Positions 1-5,634 of a stretch of 6,637 nucleotides of DNA are shown here, one piece after another. The DNA comes from an uncultured Lachnospiraceae bacterium (GTDB lineage: Bacteria; Bacillota; Clostridia; Lachnospirales; Lachnospiraceae), in the NCBI GenBank assembly GCA_902796045.1, contig CADBNQ010000297.1, forward strand, positions 1 through 6,637. Reading direction: 5' to 3'. Position numbers and translations under genes: made by a program. The notes under the pieces were generated by a model. The model was given only the letters and a program-made list of their open reading frames with translations. It made no database searches and had not been told where the DNA came from. Position 1 is the stretch's first letter, and every line of letters begins with the position of its first letter.

Positions 1-597
1 CTCATCTTTGAACTTGCCTGCTGCGATAGCTGCTTCTGCCTTCTGCTGAGAGTCTGCTGCAAACTCATCAAGCTGTTCTCTGGTCAGTCCCCACTGCTCT
101 GCTACGTTCTCAGCAGTGATTCCCATATGGTAGTCATTGAAAGCATCCCATAATGCGTCATTTACCATACAGTCTTTTAATACGCCATTGTTCATTCTGT
201 AACCGAAACGAGCCTTATCCAGAGCGAAAGGAGCCATGGACATGTTCTCCATACCACCTGCGATCACGATATCTGCTTCGCCTGCAACGATCTTGGTAGC
301 TGCAAGGTTTACACAGTTAAGACCGGAACCACAAACAATATTGATGGTTGTTGCGGGTGTCTCGATCGGCACACCAGCCTTGATGGAAGCCTGACGTGCA
401 ACATTCTGTCCTAAACCTGCCTGGATAACGCATCCCATTAAAACTTCATCGATCTGATCAGCCGGGATCCCTGCTCTCTTGATCGCTTCTTTAATAACGA
501 TAGTACCCAGATCAACAGCAGGTACGGTGCTGAGTCCGCCACCCATAGTTCCGATCGCTGTACGGCACGCACCTGCTAAAACAACTTTCTTAGCCAT
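1..597 (-). CDS. thlA: Acetyl-CoA acetyltransferase (thiolase), N-terminal 199 residues, cut by window edge
   Basis: The enzyme condenses two acetyl-CoA to acetoacetyl-CoA (or the reverse) in the cytosol, the entry step to butyrate or related fermentation in clostridia. The translated start MAKKVVLAGACRTAIG and the early PAVDLG segment are typical of biosynthetic thiolases. The nucleophilic cysteine is Cys89 in the NIVCGSG motif (codon at 331-333), followed by the GGMENMS signature and the DAFNDYHMGITAENVA segment shared with clostridial ThlA. Family members are about 390 residues, so roughly half is present; the C-terminal catalytic His and second Cys lie outside the window. The start at 597 is supported by GGAGGA nine bases upstream. 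It has its own promoter in the gap to the pel operon and appears functionally unrelated to it. Neighbouring genes that would fix the pathway (hbd, crt, bcd, etf) are not visible. The family call is very secure; the symbol is by resemblance to clostridial ThlA, and atoB would be an equivalent name. Confidence 0.95.
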   Translation of the reverse strand, partial: MAKKVVLAGACRTAIGTMGGGLSTVPAVDLGTIVIKEAIKRAGIPADQIDEVLMGCVIQAGLGQNVARQASIKAGVPIETPATTINIVCGSGLNCVNLAATKIVAGEADIVIAGGMENMSMAPFALDKARFGYRMNNGVLKDCMVNDALWDAFNDYHMGITAENVAEQWGLTREQLDEFAADSQQKAEAAIAAGKFKDE

Positions 598-605
598 AAC
601 ACAAT

Positions 606-611
606 TCCTCC
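606..611 (-). promoter_or_regulatory. Ribosome binding site of the thiolase gene
   Basis: Read on the minus strand this is GGAGGA, separated by eight bases from the ATG at 597-595. It is a near-perfect Shine-Dalgarno sequence and fixes the thiolase start. Confidence 0.85.
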
Positions 612-649
612 ATTCTTAAAGGTATATAAACACGCTGGTTCGTATGTTA

Positions 650-678
650 ATGTTATCACAATCACTATATCTTTTCAA
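650..678 (-). promoter_or_regulatory. Sigma-A-type promoter for the thiolase gene
   Basis: On the minus strand a -35 box TTGAAA (673-678) is followed by a 17-base spacer and a -10 box TAACAT (650-655). The -10 box is preceded by TGA, giving an extended -10 (TGn). Transcription would start near 643, leaving an untranslated leader of about 45 bases that contains the Shine-Dalgarno sequence. The -10 matches TATAAT at four of six positions, while the -35 matches TTGACA at five of six. The surrounding DNA is clearly more AT-rich than the flanking genes, as expected of a promoter. No operator palindrome is evident. This is a prediction from sequence only. Confidence 0.65.
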
Positions 679-699
679 TAATAATATCAAAGAATATCC

Positions 700-2058
700 T
701 TATTTATGTTCAAAATATTCATAGGCATCGATCACATCCAGGTACACTCCGTCAAAGCCTGCAGCAATGATTTTATCCAGGTAAGCGCTGTTTGAACCAT
801 AGAGAATATTCTGCCATGCCGGCTGCCAGTACATGACCTTGTAGTTCCCCTCCCAGTCTTCATTCTCCTCTACGATCCAGGAAGGTCTTGAGGCCTTGTT
901 ATCCCAGGCCGGTGCCCAGTAATACCTGTAGTCTTCCGCCTCACCCACACTTAAGTAGGTGCAGACCTTTCTCCTGCCGCCGTTTCTCTTCTTTTTCAGA
1001 GAATTCACTTCTGACGCTGTCAGAGGGATCTGGACACCATTATCATCAAAGCCGTAGAAGAGATCAATAAATACCAGGTCATAGTCCGTCTTGTTTATGG
1101 CATCAAAATAGGCCTTCTTTGTCTTATATTTCTTAGGATCGAATATGGCCATAAAATCCTTGACGTCAGACAATTTGGACACATTATAGACAGCGCTTTT
1201 TGTGTAGGAAGGTATGATGTTCAGATTTGTCGAGGGAGCCTTATAACTGACAATCCTGCTGTCGCCTGTATAGGATTTGTATTCAATGCTGAGGGCTTTT
1301 TTACCCGCTGCAAGTCCTTCTTTCAGGGCGGCCTGCATCGCTTTCTTATCTCCGTTTGTAAATGCATCCTCAATCAGGACGCCGTCCACGGCAGACAGCA
1401 TGCTCTTCTTTGTCCCTGCGCTGGGAGCATACAGGTTATAGCCCCCGTTGGTGATCATGAAAAATCCGGAATTCTTCTTTTTTGCATAGGTATGCATGTT
1501 GGAAAGAAGCTTCACCATGGCGTCCGCATAACTTGAAGGAGCAGCTACGGGCGCAGTGACCGTTACCTTTGGCTTTCTGCAGGTGAAGGAGATATTCATG
1601 TACTTCTTCACTTTTCCATCCATAATGGGGTTGTTGGCCGACACAAAGGTCGCATCAGCTGTCTCTCTTTTTGATGCCACCACGGTCTTCCAGAAACGCA
1701 CCCTCTTTTTCGCCTTGACATAGAAGGAGAAGCTGTAGGATTTATTCACGGCAAGGGAGGACTTCGTCCTGGTCAGCTTTCCTTTTGACTTTTTGAGGAC
1801 ACCCGGCAGCTTAACTTTTATGCTCAGGTTGTTCATGGTTTTTCCGGAACGGTTGGTCACCTTGACAGTCACCTTCGTCTTCTTGCCCTTTTTCAGTTCT
1901 TTTTTACTGACTTTTGTGGTGATGTAATACCCGGATTCACAGGTCACGGAGGCTGCCTCGACAGAGGCGTCCCTTCCCGGGATCAGCATCGACAGCACAA
2001 GGGCCGTCATCATTATAAAGAAACGGCATGATCTTTTACTCATATGATTGGTTCCCAT
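700..2058 (-). CDS. Secreted GH114/COG2342-like (PelA hydrolase-like) protein with lysine-rich N-terminal domain
   Basis: This is a predicted exported protein of 452 residues, probably acting on or binding the Pel polysaccharide outside the cell. A signal peptide spans about residues 1-35 (FFIMMTALVLSMLIPG core, cleavage probably after VEA). Residues 40-165 form a likely beta-sandwich with 28 lysines and only four acidic residues between 47 and 164. Residues 172-450 are a glycoside-hydrolase barrel of the GH114/COG2342 type: NGG at 204-206, DGVLIED at 225-231, ID at 331-332, SVGEAED at 370-376 and GFDGVYLDV at 434-442. Expected catalytic acids are Asp332 and Glu373. The order of the barrel segments is permuted relative to the family. 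The start at 2058 is chosen because GGGAGG lies five bases upstream and it follows the upstream stop by one base; a longer reading from 2097 overlaps the upstream gene without such a site. Relatives have been misnamed cysteinyl-tRNA synthetases. Activity is inferred, not shown. Confidence 0.85.
   Translation of the reverse strand: MGTNHMSKRSCRFFIMMTALVLSMLIPGRDASVEAASVTCESGYYITTKVSKKELKKGKKTKVTVKVTNRSGKTMNNLSIKVKLPGVLKKSKGKLTRTKSSLAVNKSYSFSFYVKAKKRVRFWKTVVASKRETADATFVSANNPIMDGKVKKYMNISFTCRKPKVTVTAPVAAPSSYADAMVKLLSNMHTYAKKKNSGFFMITNGGYNLYAPSAGTKKSMLSAVDGVLIEDAFTNGDKKAMQAALKEGLAAGKKALSIEYKSYTGDSRIVSYKAPSTNLNIIPSYTKSAVYNVSKLSDVKDFMAIFDPKKYKTKKAYFDAINKTDYDLVFIDLFYGFDDNGVQIPLTASEVNSLKKKRNGGRRKVCTYLSVGEAEDYRYYWAPAWDNKASRPSWIVEENEDWEGNYKVMYWQPAWQNILYGSNSAYLDKIIAAGFDGVYLDVIDAYEYFEHK
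709..864 (-). repeat. Copy 2 of duplicated barrel end (paralogous DNA/protein repeat)
   Basis: This encodes residues 399-450 of the 452-residue protein. It aligns without gaps to residues 650-701 of the neighbouring 706-residue protein (2078-2233), with 38 of 52 residues identical by hand count. The first 45 bases or so are also clearly similar as DNA. It is a diverged gene duplication, not a recent direct repeat. Confidence 0.85.
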
Positions 2059-2059
2059 C

Positions 2060-4180
2060 TCATCCTCCCTCTTGTTCTTCAAAATACTCATAGGCATCTA
2101 CGACATCCAGATATACTCCGTCAAAACCGGCGGCGAGAATCTGGTCCAGGTAACTGTTATCTTTCCCGAAAAGGATATCTCTCCAGGGTTTGGTCCAGTA
2201 CATGACTTTATAATTTCCTTCCCAGTTTTCATTGACCTCGCAGATCCATGGAGGCGGATTGTCGTTCCAGCTCGCCTGCCAGTAGCTTCGGTAGTTTTCC
2301 GCTTCACCAACGCTCATGTAGGCGCACACCAGTCTTTTTCCCCCATCTTTCTTTTTTCTAAGAGAATCAATGTCTTTTCTGATCAGGGGCTCACCTTTAA
2401 ACTCAAGATCGATAAAGAGCATATCATAATTTGTGCTGCGCAGGGCTTTCAGGTATGCTTCTTTTGTCTTGTAATAATCAGGATTCAGCACGGCAATAAA
2501 ATTCTCTACATCTGACATTGCCCTGCAGTCCTCGTCATGACTTCTGCTTTCCGACAGTTTCGGAATCCTGCTCAGCTCCGTATCTATTGCATTATACCAT
2601 ATTGTCCCCAATTGTCTGCTCTTTTTTGCAGATTCTTTTCTTATTTTGTTATTACTGCAGTACTCGATATTAAATACCGGAAGATCCTCCTCCAGGATAT
2701 CCCTGACCGCCTCCTGCATCTCTTCACTGATCTTTTCAGGCGTTTCTTTGTTGTCTTCCTCGTCGTAACCGTAAAAGACAGACTCGATCATCATACCATC
2801 CATACTGGAGATCAGAAGGGATCGGTTTTCTTCGCTCTTGTTATACCTCGGCATATACAGCTTATAACCACCGTTGGTGACCATGAAGAAATCCGGATTC
2901 CGGGACTTGGCATAGGAGCTCAAGTCTGCCAGAAGGGAAATCATTGCATGCTGGTAACTGTCCGGATGGGCAATATTGACCTTCTTTCCCCTCCTCTGCG
3001 GGTCATACCGGTAGATGATGTGCTCGCCTCTCCTGCCCGCCTTTGTCTCTTTCTGTGCCAGGGTGATATAGTCTTCTTCATCATCCGGATTACAGATGCG
3101 GATCCCTACAGAATACCCTCTCCCCAGCTTTCTGTTATAAGGGAACTCTCCTTTCACCTCCAGGTCCTGCCCGGGAAGCACGTCTCCGGCTTTCATGGGA
3201 AGTGCCTTCTCATAGATACGGTGATTTCTGTGATTATAGACAGTCATGACCACAGGCCAGTCCACAGCAGCAGGAGCCACGCCGGTATTGGTAAATATAA
3301 ACTTTAAAGTGACGGTATCTTTCCTGAAATTGACTGTTGTCTGAAGCTTCTTGATATAGATACAGTAGCCCAGCGTCTGGCTGATCATCCTGTAACCATT
3401 TCCTTCCTGGTCTCCGGCTGCAGGACAATTCCCTGATATATAGGTCAGGTGCCCGTCACGTATTTCCTGAAGGACTCCGGCCAGTCCGCTGTTGAGGATC
3501 TCATTGCTCTCTACGCGGGCGCAGAGGCTTCCCCCCACAGGAAGGCCGCTTCGGAGATCTATACTTTTTACTAAAGAAGAGATTCTTCTCTGTTTCTTCT
3601 GATCTCCAAGATCCTCTATATATATTCCGCACTTTTTCTCCCCTGCCAGTTCATAGGAATCTGACGGAAGGATCAGTCTGGCCTGCGGGAATGCCTCCCG
3701 CCATGCGTCTATGTACCCGGTCTCCTTTTTTCCGATCTCCACAAAACTGATAAATGAGTCCCCGGCAAAGTATTTCCCCAGAGCTTCTATGGCCTGATCT
3801 GCCTTCCAGCCTCTGTTTTCCTCTTTACCTCCGGTCTGAAAACGCAGCACGCCGTGCATGTTTCTTTTTTTATAATCATTGATATGATAGGTTTCTTCCA
3901 GTCCCCCTGTATCAAACTGCCCTTTCTCGGGCTCCCAGTCTTTCCAGTGCAGGTCAATAGTGACCAGCCTGGCATTTTTCGTATTGTCGTCCTCCTCAGC
4001 CTCAGGAGCAAATCCCATGAGGGGGTTGGCCGGCGCCTCCTCCAGCGGGTCATACAGGGTTGTCTGATAGAGCCTGTATCTTCCCGGCAGAATGTAGAGC
4101 AGCATGAGAAGGATAGCGATCCCCAGAATAAGGATGATCAGGGCAATGACCGGAATCCTCATCTCTTTTTTATGGTTCAT
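2060..4180 (-). CDS. Membrane-anchored protein: DUF4874/DUF4832-like region fused to GH114/COG2342-like barrel
   Basis: This 706-residue protein is predicted to sit on the outer face of the membrane. A single hydrophobic segment at about residues 9-30, after basic residues, acts as a signal anchor. Residues 44-280 resemble the barrel half of DUF4874/DUF4832 proteins (NPLMGF at 52-57, LHWKDWEPEKGQFD at 77-90, VEIG at 147-150), but the WGEWH-type acidic motif I expect after VEIG is missing. Residues 265-375 match the DUF4832 beta domain (LGYCIYIKKL, FTNTGVAPA). Residues 403-701 are a GH114/COG2342 barrel with segments in permuted order: NGG 436-438, DGMMIES 461-467, ID 590-591, SVGEAE 623-628, GFDGVYLDV 685-693. 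Candidate catalytic acids are Asp591 and Glu626. It overlaps pelG by ATGA and has AAGGAG eight bases before the start. It likely trims, anchors or senses Pel during export; the function is inferred from context and family. Confidence 0.85.
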   Translation of the reverse strand: MNHKKEMRIPVIALIILILGIAILLMLLYILPGRYRLYQTTLYDPLEEAPANPLMGFAPEAEEDDNTKNARLVTIDLHWKDWEPEKGQFDTGGLEETYHINDYKKRNMHGVLRFQTGGKEENRGWKADQAIEALGKYFAGDSFISFVEIGKKETGYIDAWREAFPQARLILPSDSYELAGEKKCGIYIEDLGDQKKQRRISSLVKSIDLRSGLPVGGSLCARVESNEILNSGLAGVLQEIRDGHLTYISGNCPAAGDQEGNGYRMISQTLGYCIYIKKLQTTVNFRKDTVTLKFIFTNTGVAPAAVDWPVVMTVYNHRNHRIYEKALPMKAGDVLPGQDLEVKGEFPYNRKLGRGYSVGIRICNPDDEEDYITLAQKETKAGRRGEHIIYRYDPQRRGKKVNIAHPDSYQHAMISLLADLSSYAKSRNPDFFMVTNGGYKLYMPRYNKSEENRSLLISSMDGMMIESVFYGYDEEDNKETPEKISEEMQEAVRDILEEDLPVFNIEYCSNNKIRKESAKKSRQLGTIWYNAIDTELSRIPKLSESRSHDEDCRAMSDVENFIAVLNPDYYKTKEAYLKALRSTNYDMLFIDLEFKGEPLIRKDIDSLRKKKDGGKRLVCAYMSVGEAENYRSYWQASWNDNPPPWICEVNENWEGNYKVMYWTKPWRDILFGKDNSYLDQILAAGFDGVYLDVVDAYEYFEEQEGG
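2064..2069 (-). promoter_or_regulatory. Ribosome binding site inside the end of the 706-residue gene
   Basis: GGGAGG on the minus strand encodes the last Glu-Gly-Gly of the upstream protein and lies five bases before the ATG at 2058. The junction reads TGAGATG, with stop and start one base apart. This decides the start of the 452-residue gene and suggests translational coupling. Confidence 0.8.
2078..2233 (-). repeat. Copy 1 of duplicated barrel end (paralogous DNA/protein repeat)
   Basis: This encodes residues 650-701 of the 706-residue protein, the counterpart of 709-864. Shared landmarks are WEGNYKVMYW, YLD and AAGFDGVYLDV followed by DAYEYFE. Similarity continues upstream through both barrels at lower identity, whereas the N-terminal parts of the two proteins are unrelated. 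Confidence 0.85.
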
Positions 4181-5634
4181 TTATGTGACTCCTTCCCTCT
4201 TTCCAGTCGGCCGGACAGCCAGACCAGGGGGCCTTTGGTATCTCCCTGCATAAACTCCTGTCTGCCCAGCAGCATGTATTGCAGATTGCGGGTACACCAG
4301 TCCAGCCTGATGATAGACAGCAGCAGAAAAACCGCTGCCCCCACGGAGAATCCCATGCCATAATAAACATTTTTCCCGAAAAGCATCTGCAGAGTCGTCC
4401 CGACTATGCTGATCACAGCAAACAGAACCGTACCTGCCATGGCACCGGCATAGTCTTCAAAATACAACAGGATCAGCATGACAGAGTTCCCCATGGCATA
4501 CATCCCATAACCCACACACAGTATACGGAAGATATCCTTGCCCAGGTCTGTCATCCCCAGCGGCAGCAGATCCATGACAAACCCTCCCGCCACGATCGCA
4601 AGGATGGTCACAATGACCTGCCTGATGCCCATAAAGAGAAGCTCCTGCCCGAGCACATCCAGCATCTCTCCCTCCGCAGCCTCAATATCCAGGATAGAGC
4701 CTCTGTCATTATTGAGACTGTAGTAGTGATGATATTTCGGAAAAAACTTTACTTCTACACTGGTCACAAAAGAGATGATTGTGATAATGATGGAAAACAC
4801 TGCAAAGAGAGCCGGGATATCGTACATGGGGGCTGTATAAAACCACCCCATGGTCTGATGCCTGAGCGGCCCAAAATACATAACGCACAGATGGCCGTAA
4901 AGACCGATCCAGATACAGGCACCCGTCACAGCCAGAGATCTGTACTTGTCAAACCATTTTAAGAAACTGAACTCTCCTCTCTTCTGTCCCGGAAAATATC
5001 TCACCAGCAATTCATGGTACCAGACCATCATGATGCCGAAAGCGAGAAGAAGACAGCCCATGAGTCTTTCAACCGTGATCATCTGCAGAAGTGTCAGAAT
5101 CAGGGCCAGTAAGAAGCCGGTCATCAAAGATATCGTGAAGCCGGCCATGATAATACGGTAATCCTTCAGGATCATCAGATAGATCATTTCCATCCAGACG
5201 ATGATCATGACAGAGGATATCCACAGACACATAAGACCATACATGAAGGGAACACCTGAGAAGAACAAAAAAATGCCGTACAGAGGCAGGGCACACAGCA
5301 GCTGTATGCAGCAGTCTCCGTAAAGAGAGGGCATGATCTGGGTATAGTGCTTCTGGTACAGCTGGTCCGCCACATACCTTGTTATGACCATACTGTGGCA
5401 ATTCGACGAAAACAGGGAGACCAGAAGACTGTATGTCAGCATGCAGTTCAGCACTTCCCTCTCCTGCAGTTCCATGCCTGCAACCAGGGACACCAGGGTG
5501 ATCCCCAGGAGCATGAACACGTAGAGTATCATGGGACCGATACTGATCACCCCTGCATACACATACGCTCTGCAAAGATTCAGAAATCCCTTTTTCTGAA
5601 ACAGTTTATTCAGCTGAAATCCTATCCCTGCCAT
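4177..5634 (-). CDS. pelG: PelG, Pel exopolysaccharide inner-membrane transporter
   Basis: This integral membrane protein belongs to the polysaccharide-transporter superfamily related to Wzx and MATE carriers. It works with the PelF polymerase, and in Gram-negatives also PelD and PelE, to carry the growing GalNAc-rich Pel chain across the cytoplasmic membrane. The 485 residues contain many hydrophobic segments, about twelve spans. PelG hallmarks are visible: the start MAGIGFQLNKLF, the WIGLYGHLCVM span, FYTAPMYDIPALFAV, SFVTSVEVKFFPKYHHYY and the GSILDIEAAEGEMLDVLGQE cytosolic stretch. Pseudomonas PelG is about 456 residues; the extra length here is mostly a polar C-terminal tail after about residue 445. 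The start at 5634 overlaps the end of pelF by 13 bases and has GAGGT nine bases upstream. The stop overlaps the next start as ATGA. The assignment is firm because pelF directly precedes it. Confidence 0.94.
   Translation of the reverse strand: MAGIGFQLNKLFQKKGFLNLCRAYVYAGVISIGPMILYVFMLLGITLVSLVAGMELQEREVLNCMLTYSLLVSLFSSNCHSMVITRYVADQLYQKHYTQIMPSLYGDCCIQLLCALPLYGIFLFFSGVPFMYGLMCLWISSVMIIVWMEMIYLMILKDYRIIMAGFTISLMTGFLLALILTLLQMITVERLMGCLLLAFGIMMVWYHELLVRYFPGQKRGEFSFLKWFDKYRSLAVTGACIWIGLYGHLCVMYFGPLRHQTMGWFYTAPMYDIPALFAVFSIIITIISFVTSVEVKFFPKYHHYYSLNNDRGSILDIEAAEGEMLDVLGQELLFMGIRQVIVTILAIVAGGFVMDLLPLGMTDLGKDIFRILCVGYGMYAMGNSVMLILLYFEDYAGAMAGTVLFAVISIVGTTLQMLFGKNVYYGMGFSVGAAVFLLLSIIRLDWCTRNLQYMLLGRQEFMQGDTKGPLVWLSGRLERGKESHK
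4189..4194 (-). promoter_or_regulatory. Ribosome binding site of the 706-residue gene
   Basis: AAGGAG on the minus strand sits inside the last codons of pelG, eight bases before the ATG at 4180. That ATG shares the ATGA junction with the pelG stop, so translation is likely coupled. Confidence 0.8.

Noticed and set aside
644..649. Second TAACAT copy as the -10 box
   Set aside because: It would give a 23-base spacer from TTGAAA and lacks the TG extension; the copy at 650-655 has the ideal 17-base spacing.
660..700. AT-rich imperfect inverted repeat as a terminator after the last pel gene
   Set aside because: The arms pair poorly, contain almost no G-C pairs and are not followed by a clean T-run; the stretch overlaps the promoter.
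700..2058. Cysteinyl-tRNA synthetase-related protein
   Set aside because: This is a known misannotation of the COG2342 family; there is no HIGH or KMSKS motif, and the protein has a signal peptide.
2059..2097. Longer start for the 452-residue protein at 2097
   Set aside because: It would add 13 residues overlapping the upstream gene, has no Shine-Dalgarno sequence, and puts a charged stretch before the signal peptide. The ATG at 2058 has GGGAGG at the right distance.
2048..4363. Long plus-strand open frames opposite the extracellular protein genes
   Set aside because: They lie antisense to well-supported genes, have no recognisable domains or ribosome binding sites, and their composition is that expected of reversed coding sequence.
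4177..5634. Generic MATE efflux or Wzx flippase
   Set aside because: PelG-specific motifs (MAGIGF, APMYDIPA, FVTSVEVKFFP) and the adjacent pelF make PelG the better call.
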